A DNA stretch of 64,000 bases from NCBI GenBank assembly GCA_963930655.1, contig OZ005615.1:9566001-9630000 (forward strand), in the 5' to 3' direction. A program made the position numbers and the translations under genes. Each line of letters begins with the position of its first letter. Positions within the stretch are counted from its first letter, which is position 1. The DNA is from Myrica gale (Eukaryota; Streptophyta; Magnoliopsida; Fagales; Myricaceae). The notes under the pieces are model-generated. The model searched no databases, was not told where the DNA came from, and saw only the letters and a program-made list of their open reading frames with translations. This document shows positions 44,488 through 56,859 of the stretch, one piece after another.

Positions 44488-47400
44488 CTATCCTCCAAGT
44501 GACTTCTGCTTGTAACCATGCTTCATCCTTTCAAACAGTTTCTCTTTTGTTTTCCTCTTCTTGTCCATCTTCAGCCTGTATCTTGCTTCCCTCTCCCTTT
44601 CATAAATTCCTTGCCAATGCACTTCCCCAGTTAATGGCCACAACCACATGTTACGTGGATGGTCATCATCATCTGCTGCCTCTGCTAGATCCTCGTCCAT
44701 ACTCTTCAACAACGTAAAATTAAAGTATTTTGCCCACATGAATTCCTTCCGTTGTTCAACTGGGTGCTGCTCTTCCAGTACACCAGTGTGTGGATCTACG
44801 TAAACCATCTTCCTAGCGCTATGATAAGCCCAAACATTGACCAGGAGCTCCAATACGCGGCAGTAACAGTGCTTTTTCTGTTGACCATTCAAAAAAGAAA
44901 AGTGAGTATTAAACTTCCACTAGAACTTAAAGATCAAACAAATCCACCTGCACTACTTGCCTCAAGCTCTGAGGATCCCAGTAAGCACATATTGGTTTTA
45001 CTAGAATTGGCGTGCAAGGCATCAAGAGAATCAGCAAACATTCTGCAGTTCAATAACAACATTTCACTTAGTTCCATTTGCAATCAACTGCAAAAACCCT
45101 CAATGTAATGTGCTGTGCTAAGATGAAATTGAATACTGCAAGGCCAAATACTGCCCATTCTGACCCTCTGCAAATTACCGGGAAAACATTATGAACTCCA
45201 GAAAGGAAGGGGTTGGCATCACCCAGCTATGCAGGGAAGACCAGTGACCACCATCTTCTGGCATAGGTGGAAGAGCTTCTACATGCAGTGGTAACGCATA
45301 CATCTGGCGGAATGCATCTTCAAAAGTAGATCTGCAAGCGTATAGATTATAAAAGAGTTACGTCCAAAACAACATGCATCTTCAAGCAATGAAATAAGAA
45401 CGAAAATTTTGAGACACATTATTGGGGTTAAAAATAACCAAGTCTACTTACAATCCCATCAGGTTTGTCAAAATAGCAAACCTCTACCCTGTCATGCACG
45501 ATTAAAACCACTGTACGATTTAATGGTCCAACAGTCTGCAACTTTACCGTCTCCAATAGCAACTCAAAAGCTATCCTCTCAAATCGGCTCCAAATACAGC
45601 ATTATCAGCTATTACTACATACATACAATAGACATACATAGCCGCAGCCTTCCAACCAATGGATGAATTCATGTTGACATAAAAAAAGCAGATAACTCGA
45701 CCTATCTGTACCTAACAAGCATATTACAAACAACATTTAGAACATGCCTGCAGTGTCCTCCATTTAAGACGTCACACATGGACCAAAAAGTGAGCACATC
45801 ACTGCTTTCTGTCACTCCAACCCTGTCCAGGCGCGCCCAAAAATATATGACATCACCTTTGGTGTTCTCTTGTATTGTTTCTTCCAACACCTTTTCAGCT
45901 TTTAGGGACAATGAAGCCTGCTTTAAGAAATAAGCCTGAGCAATTGTTGCACATTATGAAATAGGGAAACTTCATAAATGACAATTTCAAGCCAGATAAC
46001 ACCAAGGTTCAGTGGCATTCTCGAAAACAGTACACTAATTAAAGGTTTTCAGAGACATAAAGTTTTTCCCCTTGAAAGGGTCACTTTAGATTCAACAATT
46101 CAACAACCTTTACTTTCATACACACCACTTGGAAAACTCAAATATTCAAAAGGGAATTCCACCAACACAAGGAATACCTTCCTACCAGCAGCACGCCATG
46201 ATTCAAATCCAATCCACGGTCTTCTGTGAATGTTATCCACCCTCTTTGCAATAGAGAACATTCCCCCAATCTCACAAAGAATGTCCCGATAGTAAGAGTC
46301 CTTCAAAATGGGAAGCCGCCCTACTGCATCAACATCATCTGATCTCAACCTCCGCCCTCTTGAAGACTGCCAGATTTCAGTGTTCAATTCTCTAATAGAA
46401 AGGCGTATAAAAAAAAGTGCTCTAAAAAGAATTTATTATTTTCAAGTTTAGATAATATTAAAAAGAAGGCAACAAACAGACAGGTTTCATCATATTTGGA
46501 GATAAATATTCCATTGAGGCTAGTGATAAAGTGCAAACCATACCCATTTATCATTACATTGTGATGTTGCGAGGGATTTATGGGCTCATGTGCTTAAAGT
46601 AACAAATTATTGTTGGGTAATGCCTTCTAGGGTGATCGAGGTGTTGTTTTGTTGGAAGAGGAAGTTCAACAACCCTCTTGCTTCGGCCTTCGAGGGTGTG
46701 GAGGATTATTCCTTTGTGTATTTGGTGGGTTATTTGGAGGGAGCGGAATGGAAGATGTTTTGAGAACTCCGCTTTGTCTTTAGAAGGGCTGAGGGGGATG
46801 TTGTTGAGTTCTCTTTTTCGTTGGGCAAATGCTGTTTTGGGCTTTCCTTTTTCTGATTTTCCTGATTTCTTGAGTTTTGTAGCTTGTATGGAGTAGGTTC
46901 TCAGTATAGCTTTTTGTACTGTTACCTATTTTGGTGTTTTCAATATAGCATTCCTTACTTATCAAAAAAAAAGGAGCACTGGAATGATAAACAAAGTTCA
47001 CATATCAAAATTACTCACAAAAATGAAACTCAAGACCTGGTTGGTATTTCTCATTTCTTTCTTCTTTTCTTTACTTCTTTTCTTCACTGAGGGTGGGGAA
47101 ACAAGGCAATGTAAATGGAAGAGACTCTAAAATATCATATATTGGACCTACTAAAGTACAATTATATCAAGAATCATTTTTATTGAAGACAATGCATTCC
47201 TGGGGGGTATTACTCAAAGAGAAGAGAGAGAGAAGGGGGGAGGAATGGAAAATTGACCGATTTAAAAAAAATACAATACAGAGATAAGGAACTCACAAGA
47301 CTTAAGCCACGGTACAAAGAACCATGATGCAAGAATGGCCAGGACCCAGCTCCATTGTAAATCTCATAAATACACACCGGCTGACCTGTCCTCTCAAGCT

Positions 47401-50400
47401 CTCCTTCATCCCTTTCATTTGCTTCAAATTTAAGCTTTTCAGATCTTCGAGCATTACGATAAATCTCATCCCAATCACCAAGGTTTCTCTCCGTCCTTTC
47501 TTCTAGCTACAGATCAAGTAAATAATCTCTGTTTCAGCTATGTTTGGCTTCAAATACAGAAATTCTATTTTTTCAGAAGAGAGAAAGGGAGGGGGAAGGG
47601 ACAAAGAAGGCACTGCCACTGGAAAAAAACAAAATACCTCCTCCATTTCCAGCCTCTCATATTCTTCAGAACTTTCTATTTCCCTCAAAATAGCCCAATC
47701 GAATTTAGTGGGGGTATCTTGTGGCAAAATCACAGTTCCATTCTCAGAGACATTTGATGAATAAAAAAAATCGGTGAACTCTTCTTCAAGGGCATAAACA
47801 ACACTAAAATTTGTCAAGGAAGTAGCCTTCTCATCACTGTTTCCCTTGACAGCTGTTCTCAGTTCTATTTCCTTCCTGAACAGATTCCACTCCCATGGCC
47901 CCTGCTGAAGCTGAGAAACAGGACCAGGCAGCATGGCATCTGAAGAGAAAATGAGTACATTTTCCAGTAGCTGAGCGTAACCAGTTATGCATTCTGGTGC
48001 CAGCATGTTCTTTACAAGCAGTCTTCCAGAGGAAGCAACTGCTTCAGCAAACTTAGAGAGTTTTCCGTTTGAAATCAGGAGTGAGAAAGCCCTCATCAAA
48101 GCATCAGGGTTATGTTTTGGAAAAAATATCCCGTGGACTCCATCAACAACCTGTAATTTCGGACACCGCTTTGCAAATGTAAGAAAAGAGAAGCAAAGAA
48201 TCCCCACGAACAAAAGCAATTACTGAAGCACCTAGGAAACACGTGAATGGACTCACATATTTTTTTAGAATGGGAAAATCAGGTGCAATAATGGGGATTC
48301 CAAATGTCATGGCTCGTACAAGTAAAGGAGGAAAACCCTGTACATCTTGGTCGGAACCATAGAGAACAATGTCAGCCATCAATATCACACTGTTCACATC
48401 AGTATTCAACCCATAATGCCTTACAGAACCATCAAGAAGTCCTAGACGTGAAGCCACTTCCTATCACAATAAATTAGGCAATCAGTACACAAACCAAAGA
48501 GAAGCTACTCAAGCTACAAATGATGTGATTGTGTGAGTTGAAGTCAAAAATAATCAAAATTTGACTTAGGTACTATAATCTTTGAAAGGATTGCTGCAAT
48601 ATTCTCGCACCATTTCTTAAGCCATTTTTTTAATGTAAAGTAATGCCTCTGCTACGTTCTATTCTCCTTTTAAAAAAAAATTGGCAAGTCCTTTTTAATA
48701 TATTTTACTCATTGATGAAAAAGAAAACAGCAATGAGTGTGAATGTGCATACGTGTATACCTTTATCGCCATGTGAATGAGTATGTATTTATTACTAAAA
48801 AAGATATTTCAGGAACTACAATTAGTAAGTTTGCACAACTCAATGCTTCCATGATTCCGAAATTTCCTTCTTAAGCTTTGAAAACAGAAGAGAGATAATG
48901 CAGTTTATTTTAAAAAATACAACTGAATAACCGACATTAGAAAATTTATTCTACCAGAAAAACTCTATGTATGAAGTGATGAAAAATTTCATCTTGTTCA
49001 TTTTAGGAGTTCTCATGTGCACTTCTTTACAACATTAAGATGCATTCAGTTAGCTTATTGGACATTTGCCAGCCATTATCAGGCACATTTAGTTATTAGC
49101 CTTATATTCGCTCATTTAAAAAGAGAAGCAGTTGGAAGATTAAAGAGCAGTCAAAATAGGAAAATGTGTAGTATTTATAGCACAAAGCCAATATTAATAA
49201 TAATGCACCAAGAATTGTCTGAGTACCTGTAAAGCATCATCGTATCCATCAGTGGATTTACCACATAGAAAAACAAATTTAAATGAACCTCCAGAAGCTC
49301 TCTTCCTTGCATACTTTATTAGCAGCGGTCCTATGGCATGCATTGCTACAGCATAGTCCCATGATAGGTGATTGTAGAAGAAAGAACTTCCAATAACAAG
49401 GACCAGCATATCATCTTCACTGAACCCTTTGTCCCTCCTTAATTGGGATTTGGATTGGGTCTTGCTGTAGCTTTCAGCAGTCAAAACATCTACTGGTGAT
49501 CCAGGAATCACAAAGAAGTTTCCAGTGTCAAGCACACTATATAACATCTGATACAAGAGGGGACAAATTGAGATACATACAAGGAATGTCCCATCCAATA
49601 CCCTGTAGAAATCGAGAATGATAGGATCATGTGTATGGATGTAGAAGAGATAGGCAGATTTACCGGCAGAGTAAAATCTGGAAACACAACAACACTAGCT
49701 CTACCAAAAGCAGTTTTCCAGTGGGAAATAAGATGCTTCCAACCCATTTCGTCATATAACGGAAGACGATTTGCAAGGGTATCTTCTTGAATTATCCAGA
49801 CAAGTGGAACCGAACAAAATGGCTCCTGCATAAGGCTGCATACATATAAAACTCACTAATTATAGCATCTCAAACTGAGAGACAGAGATCTAACCGAAAA
49901 CAAACACTTCATCCAAATTTTGCACCATAATCTACAGGGAACCTACCAGTTTCATGTTCGCTCCCCTATAGTTGCACTCACATTTTAAACCACTGGAAAT
50001 ACAATTTGTTTAAGTGTTTTGTACAAGACTAAATGACTATGACATGCGAAAGCACATCAAGCATCACGCAATATGGGTGCTAACATTTACTAGATATAAG
50101 CCCAAGTCAACTAGATGGAGAATATTAACAAACCTCAAAATAGCTTCTTTTGCTTCAAGAGAATCAACAATGACACCTTCAAAACTGTAGAAAAAAGAAA
50201 AGCACAGATTTTCAACAATCCATATGCAAGCAAACTTGTAGACAATACTGTGAAAAGAGTCTTTCACCAGGAATAAACTGCAGTCCCAACTCATAATGAA
50301 AAAAACCGCGAGTAATAATAAGACAAAATTGATAACTCTAGGCCAACAAAAGAATAAAACGCAAACATACATTGACCAATCGACATGGCCATATTGCTCA

Positions 50401-52737
50401 GGACCTAAAATCAAAAGCCAGCCACCAATTTGCTCCCACATTGAACGTGCATTTCCATCCTCCAGTGCAAAAATCTGTCAGAGAAAGAATTGGCAGCACG
50501 GATGAGCTTTTCAGAACCTGCAGCTCAAAAATGTTCAGCACAAAAACCTGGATTCCCCAACTATAATCATATATTTTGATCAGGGATCAGGGATCAGTGA
50601 TAAACATATAATAACACACCCCACTTACACCCAACTGCACTGATGCATTAAAGAAGTGTTTCCACAAGTTTCTCCATTTATGGAGAACAATTGCAACTAC
50701 TGAAAACAGCGATGCCAAATACCATACAGAAAAGACCACTCACCTTAAGCACATAACCAAGTTTCTGTAAATTCTTCATCACAGTTATCAACCTCAAGGA
50801 TTGAGGATTTTTCTTCATTTTTCCTAAGATCTGCACTCATCAAAAGAAAGCACATATAATTTTGAATGCCAAATCCAAAAAACAAGCCACTACATGCTTA
50901 AATATATCTAGGGATAAACAAGAAGGGGCAATGAACGTCTCAATCAAGGAATTTTCTATACATACCATTACAACCAAAAGACCATGGGCCCAGTCTGGTA
51001 GCAAATTAAATTCAATGCTGCTATGATAAGAAGGATTACATTGACAATTACGGAACTCAATTCTAGTGATGACATTTAACTACAACAATCTTTAATGGCA
51101 GTAGAAGAGGCCTATTATAATAAATTAAGTAAACAAAATCAAAAGTTTCTTGAACTTCAAAAAAGCTTCCATGACTATTTCCACTTCCATCCAAACATCA
51201 TATCAGTTGAAGGTCAGACTCAATTAACCTCTAAAGCAACCAGGAAAATGAGATTAAAAAGATTTAAGTTCCAATTTGGGTTACATTAACTTTCCCTGGT
51301 CTCCCAAAACTTTGTTTTACTAAATTCTACATAACTATGGACAATTGATATGACCAAAAGAACTAACTTCTTGACAACAAGTTTCACCCATCCACTTTCG
51401 GAAAATAAGCTCCCACCTCCAGTCACTAAGCCTCGTTCTATCTCTTGGGAGCATATGTCATTATCCAGGGAGACTGCTCTACTGTTGACCATTGATTTTC
51501 AATTGCAAAGCATTATCTCAAACATTATGCAGTACTCTAATGCCTACTAGGAGTGTGTTGAGATTCTCAAACATAGTGAGTCAATTGAACTGCCCTAAAA
51601 TTTGGATCAGTTTAGGGACAAAATATGATAATTTCTTGGATTTACTTTTTTGTGTGATACTAATTTATGCTTGCCCTCCTTTTCATTCTTTGTCATTTTT
51701 ATTCTCACCAGGACCATATGCCATTTATCTGCAGCACATGTAACTTCATCCACTTATCCCAAGCGATCTTTACAATCTCTCCCCATTCTTTTTAGAATAT
51801 ACAGCTGGACACATTACAGAGTAAATACATATCATTCTGTTTGGTGTAAAATTCAACCGAAATCTCTCTACAGGAGGTTAGAATAGTTTGGGAGATACAA
51901 GCACCTCATTCCATATCATTAACCACAACATCATAAGACATAAAATAAAAAGGTCAGTGTATTTCCTTTCTTTCTCTTTTCACAGCAACCAAACAGAGCA
52001 GAGCATCTTGGGTTTGAAACTCCAATGCACTAACTAATGCAACCAGAAAGAACGCCAAATTCCGACTACAAAAACAAATTCCAGGCTGGACTATAGCCAT
52101 AACTAGCTGCTATTCATTTCCCTACATGAACATGCTCAAACAAACTTCTAACTTGAATTGCGCTCATGTAGATTTTCATTTACTGGTCCCAAAGAAACGA
52201 AACTCCGAAACAGAAACAGAAAATCTGAAATTCAACTTTAAAAAAAAATGGAAGACTCGAAGCTGAACTCACAACAGCGAGCCTCGGTGCCCTAATCGCG
52301 AGCCTCGGCTCCGATCGCAGCGAATCGAGACCATCAGTACGAGAAGTCCTGTATGGCACGAACTTCAACGTGCTTCCGAACCTCAATCCGGCACTCAGCG
52401 CCTTCCCTCTCTCGCTGCTTGGCCTGAACACTGACGTGATCGAGCTCTGCAACACCATCGAAGCCATTGCAAACAGGAACACCGCGAAGATCACCACAGA
52501 GTAGAACGCCGACTTTCCTTTAAGCCAATGTAATCCCTTGCGGTTGAAGCGGCCGGGGTGAGACCGGCTGCGGAGAAGCAGAGGATCGGAGTCGGACTTG
52601 GCTCGGTTTCGGTTGTGGCCGGGGTTCCGCTTGAGAGGGAAACGGTCGCGGATCGAATGGTATCCGATATCATGGCCGGAGCCACCGACACCGCCGCCGC
52701 TGTGGTCCTTCTCAGGGGGAGATGAGTTGCGTCCCAT
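44488..52737 (-). CDS. GT4-like glycosyltransferase, type II membrane protein
   Basis: Fourteen exons (minus strand): 52737-52273, 50830-50744, 50474-50371, 50184-50134, 49835-49664, 49547-49227, 48460-48257, 48150-47638, 47506-47297, 46366-46178, 45917-45748, 45331-45179, 45042-44961, 44877-44488. They close in frame to 1036 aa. A basic, Ser/Arg-rich cytosolic tail is followed by one membrane span (about 76-98), as in type II Golgi/ER glycosyltransferases. The catalytic region (about 155-510) ends with a GT-B donor-binding segment, ADIVLYGSDQDVQGFPPLLV (429-448) then RAMTFGIPIIAPD; the first Glu of the usual E-x7-E motif appears as Gln441. The C-terminal half (GQPVCIYEIYNGAGSWPFLH; SWVMPTPSFLEF; ERMKHGYKQKSLGG at the end) is typical of the plant family of At5g04480 and At4g01210 (recalled). 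Donor and acceptor sugars are unknown. Introns 11 and 13 use GC donors. An antisense LINE sits in intron 9. Confidence 0.93.
46535..46972 (+). mobile_element. 5'-truncated LINE (L1-like) in intron
   Basis: The plus strand encodes the C-terminal zinc-binding region found after reverse transcriptase in plant L1 elements: HCDVARDLWAHVLKV, then after a frameshift near 46695 WRIIPLCIWWVIWRERNGRC and ENSALSLEGLRG, stop at about 46896. A short 3' UTR ends in an A-run (46964-46972). The endonuclease and polymerase are missing, so it is a dead, 5'-truncated copy. It lies antisense in the intron between glycosyltransferase exons 9 and 10. The 5' border is approximate and no target duplication was recognised. 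Confidence 0.8.
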
Positions 52738-53084
52738 GCAGGAATTTTCTCAAGAAAATGGCAGAAAATTTGCGCGTTAGTATGGGAAATTGGAAGAGAG
52801 AGTGAACACGCAAAGTGCGAGAGTTGGCATCGGAGGATCGACGAGATCGCTAACGTGGATGAACCCTATGGGTGAGTTTCTATTTTCTAATATTGGGGTT
52901 TTTTTTCCCTAAGCAGTTCTAATTGGGTTTCAGTTGCACCGCCGCAGGGTATTATTTTGATCCACGCGCCAATTGGAACGAGCCAGAACGCAGCGCAGCA
53001 CTACTATTGCTCTTTTATTTTAATTTTATTGTTTTCCGCGGACATTTATGAAAGAATATAGTTTAGACATTTATATATAGAGGG
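52738..53084 (-). promoter_or_regulatory. Upstream region of the glycosyltransferase gene
   Basis: GC-rich leader sequence directly upstream of the ATG at 52737, without an evident TATA box. It probably holds the 5' UTR and core promoter. A PolyT run lies at 52899-52906 (plus strand). Confidence 0.4.
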
Positions 53085-53160
53085 GAAAATATAATTTTTC
53101 ACCCACAAATTATCATAGATTTTGTATTTTACAACCTAAACTACCAATTTTGATATATTG
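53085..53160. repeat. MITE arm related to 55405-55790
   Basis: The phrase GGGGAAAATATAATTTTTCACCCACAAATTATC, continued by ACAACCTAAACTACCAATTT, matches the left part of the element at 55405 with few differences. Only one arm is present, cut where the hAT remnant begins. (Phrase cited in two pieces: GGGGAAAATATAATTTTTCA and CCCACAAATTATC.). Confidence 0.55.
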
Positions 53161-54968
53161 CATCCTCTAATGAATATTGTTTTATTTTGTTTAGATAATG
53201 AAAAGGTTGCGAAGACACCTCAGTTCAATGCTCCTGAAAACAATCAAATGACTTCTCCACAAATCCAGAAGGAAATGGTGAGTGTTGCAGCAGTGGAGAC
53301 CACATTTGTCATCATTAAAGATATTGGGGATGAATATTTTTCACTAGGGCAGTAAACAAGCCGAGCCGAGTATTGACACATATGTTGAACTCGAGCTCGG
53401 CTCGTTTAACACATATAAAAAGTTCGAGCTCGAATAAAGCTCGAAAACCCCTATTCGAAATCGGCTCGTTAAATTTTAAACAAGCTCGAGCTCGACTCGT
53501 TTGCTCTGAAATTTGCCTCTAATTAAAAAAAATACAAAATAATCTCTCTCCTCATTACCATGTAATTATGTATAAAAGTTCTAAATTTATGATCTAAAGT
53601 ATAATTAATATAGGCCAATAGCATAGACATATATTCCTAAAGATAGATGTTGCTCTTAGCTTATGAATTATGATAATATCAGTTGTATTTTGACTCGATA
53701 AAATCTCAATGGTACATTTGTCATCAAGTATATACTACTATATGTCTTAAGGTATACTACACATGACTTATTAATTAAATTAGAGTTGCTTCTATGCTTA
53801 TCAGCTATTCCACAATAAGGAGTTCCTCTAATCTTAACCTTATATGTACAAAATCAAGTTTAGTTATTTATACTTTTGTCAAAATTTGATATGTATTGAA
53901 TATCTAGATCATTGGATTGTAATGATGGAAGTTATAAAGATGACGATTAGCGAAATTTCTTATGAAATAATTTTTAACTTCATATTAGCTATATAAATTG
54001 AAGTAGCTAAACTTTTAAGTAAATATAAAATGATAAAACATGTAATTACATATATGTGGTTATAACATAGAAATTAAGAAACAACCTTACAGAGTGTTTC
54101 AAACTTAAATTAAAATGCAAACCAAAATGTATGAATACATATATACATTAATATCAAACAAAATGGCAACCTATTAAAAATATTTTGTCTTATATAAATG
54201 AAAAAATATTTAATTATATATGTTATAAGAAATATATTAAATCGAGCTTAAACTAAAATGCATAACACAACATATACTTTTATATATATTCAAAATGACA
54301 TATACATATATACATTTTATAATATAACTTAATATAATAATATCATAAAAATTTAATATAAACCATAACACATGCATATGCATAGGGATATATATAATGA
54401 GGATATAAATATATTTTTATTTACATGTATCTTTTTAATACGATCTTTTAAATGAGCTCAAATGAGCTGAGTCGAGCTTATATGAGTTTTGTTCACGAGC
54501 TTACATCGAGCCGCGACGAGTTTAATTGAATTTGATATTCGAGCTAGAAATGGTGTTCGAACTCGGTTCGTTTATTAAACGAACCGAGCTCGAGTCAAGC
54601 TTATACGAGCCAAGTTCGACTTGTTCAGAACGACACAGTTCATTTACAGTCCTATTTTTTCACTTATGGTTAATGAGTCTCAAGATACGTCAGTGAAGGA
54701 GCAAACGACAATGTTTTTGAGATATGTGAACAAAATAGAAAAGGTGAAAGTAATGTTTCTTGGTGTGAAACATGTTACCAACACTTGCTCCCAATGTTTG
54801 AAAAATTGTCATCTCTCAGTCTCAGCAAATAGTATAATACGTGTACAATATAATATATTTTTAATATTTTAACTCTAAGACATTTTTTTGCATTACGTAG
54901 TAAACAAAATTATTGTTATTTTTCCTTAGGAGTTGGCCCCCTTCATATTGACTCCCGACTCCGCCAGT
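53161..54968 (+). mobile_element. hAT transposase remnant split by a second element
   Basis: Before the break, the plus strand reads FNAPENNQMTSPQIQKEMVS and AVETTFVIIKDIGDEYFS (to 53344). After the break it resumes as LMVNESQDTSVKEQTTMFLR and YVNKIEKVKVMFLGVKHVTN (54655-54785). This is the DUF4371-type N-terminal half of hAT transposases with zinc-finger/dimerisation architecture. It then jumps directly to the C-terminal end (SVSANS) and the non-coding right terminus (to 54968, ending in CCGCCAGTG), so the catalytic and dimerisation regions have been deleted. The copy is related to the 21693-23210 element by its right end. Confidence 0.75.
53345..54654. mobile_element. Non-autonomous hAT-like element, about 1.3 kb
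   Basis: The ends form inverted repeats: the left end TAGGGCAGTAAACAAGCCGAG and the complement of the right end, TAGGACTGTAAATGAACTG, share the TAGGNNNGTAAA pattern. Subterminal GAGCTCGGCTCGTTTAA-type motifs occur in both orientations near both ends. TTTTTCAC stands before (53337-53344) and after (54656-54663, with one extra T), the 8-bp duplication expected of hAT. Removing the element and one duplicate joins DEYFS to LMVNES in frame. The interior is AT-rich and non-coding. Confidence 0.85.
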
Positions 54969-55404
54969 GATAAAAACACGAAATAAAAATCGAAACAATT
55001 TTTACAAAACTCGTAAAACAACTAATTGCACAATTTTCCATCTTAAAAGATTAAAAAAATATCTTTTTTAGACGTTTTTTTCTAGTGACTTCACTGTTTT
55101 CACAAATATTTATAAAAAATCTTCTGAAAATTTTCACTATGATTGCAGAAAATAAGAAAATAAAAATTCTATCCATCCATAGTCATTGTTGTTAGATTAC
55201 AAACTCTGATTAAAGAGACATAAAAAATAGATATCTCATTTTTCAAAGCCTACTATGATTTTAAATATTCTATTTTTCTAAATAGTGATTTATTATGAGA
55301 CGTGATTGGGCAAAATACAATTTGATTAAAACCGTCATGTCTAAACGATATTCTTTGTTGAAATAATCAAATGTACTTATCAAGAGACAATTAAGAGATA
55401 TATA
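54969..55404. other. AT-rich intergenic, nothing recognised
   Basis: No gene or repeat border was identified between the hAT right end and the MITE-like repeat. Confidence 0.4.
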
Positions 55405-55790
55405 TAAGGGAAAAATACAATTTTCCCCCACAAACTATCGGGGTAGTGACGCATTGCACCCCAAACTACAATTTTTAAGACATTGCACTCTCAAATTACC
55501 AATTTTAGATACTTTTCACTCTAAACTACCTACTGTGACACTTTACACCCTCCAACTACTAATATTAAACACTTTGCACCCTTCATTTGACAATAATACC
55601 CTTGAAAAATTAATAAATTAACAACAATACCTTCAATATATGCAAAATGGGTCAAGAACATTATCGTCATTTTAGTCTAAAAATTTGACAGTGTGTAAAG
55701 TGTCAAAAATTGGTAGTTAAACCCTAAACTACCAAATTTGACAGTGTCTAAAAATTTCACAAGTCACAACCTAAGGTCATAATCACTATT
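55405..55790. repeat. MITE-like repeat with CCCTAAACTACC-type phrases
   Basis: The segment begins AGGGAAAAATACAATTTTCC and carries several short reiterations: CACCCCAAACTACAATTT, CACTCTCAAATTACCAATTT, CACTCTAAACTACCTACTG and CACCCTCCAACTACTAAT. The right part has inverted forms (AAATTTGACAGTGT, AGTGTCAAAAATTGGTAGTT). It fits a non-autonomous DNA element with internal sub-repeats. A partial relative sits at 53085-53160. Confidence 0.55.
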
Positions 55791-56859
55791 TTACAACCTA
55801 GTCCTAATCATAATTTCAATATAATTTTACAAGTCACGACCTATTTCAAGGAAATCACTCGCTTTGATCGAAAAATCAATCACCGGTAGAAGAGACAAGA
55901 CAAAAAAAATGGGGAAATGAATGCAAGAGAAGTCAACTTCTTATTTATTGGTCAATGCTTCCACCTGCACAGTACAGGAAAGCCTAGAAAAAAACTTGAG
56001 AATAAAGATCTAATAGAAACATCAAAGTGCAACTCCCGCCAAAGATTGTGAAAATATTTTGTTTCAAGTCCAGCTTCTACCTACGTTGTTTCGACATGGA
56101 AAGGATAAAACAAACCTCTGTGGTAAATCTGTGCTTTTATGGAAGCTGACTAATGCATACAGTCAGATATTTAAGATCAGCACCTATTTCTACGAAGTAT
56201 AGTACTTGAAGCACATTTCAACATGTAATGAAGAAAGCAAAGACTAGTTTCAGAAATTTTCTAGGATGAACAATGTTGGGCGAATGGGTAACGGGGCAGC
56301 ATGGTTAGGCGACATATTAGTTTTTTTTATAAAAAAAAAATTAACATTTTGCATAAAGGGTGACCTCTGTTGGCATTTGAGATCCCTAAGGATCCTATGT
56401 CTCATACTCTCTCTAAGGTTTCAAGGTATATAAATATTAAATAAATCCTAAAAGGAGAGAGTGACATAATCTCTTAGGAGGCAATGCATTTTAGTTCCTG
56501 TTTTGAATTGCTGGAGCTTTAGATTGGATCGTAAAGCGACTTGAAGTTTGTGATTCCTGAATTCATGTATCAGATAGGTAATCGAATCCGCAATTGCAAT
56601 TATAATCCTGATTGATGTTTTGTTAAAAACATGTTTATTTTAGTTTAATTCCGCATAAACTATCATGAGCTACTTCTGAACCCGAGTGACACAACCACAG
56701 AGTATGTGAGAAGGATTATGGTATTCATTTTGTGTCAAGGAAAACCATAATTAATTGAATTTCCAATTATTTTGAGACTGAGGGAGTACATGCCAATTAT
56801 TGATAACAATTTTATTATTTATATTATACATGCTGACAACCTGAAGCTGCCTCCACTAT
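55791..56859. other. Downstream region of SEX4; possible solo-LTR remnant
   Basis: No gene recognised. Around 56370-56665 the sequence starts TGTTGGCATTTGAGATCC, has a TATA-like TATATAAATATT, and ends near TTTAATTCCGCATAAACTATCA. This resembles a copia solo LTR, but no target duplication could be matched. The 3' UTR of SEX4 probably occupies the last 200-300 bp. Confidence 0.35.

Noticed and set aside
56370-56665. Candidate solo LTR (TGTTGGCATTTG to CATAAACTATCA)
   Set aside because: TATA-like sequence is present, but no 5-bp duplication, primer site or second copy was found, so it is mentioned only as a possibility.
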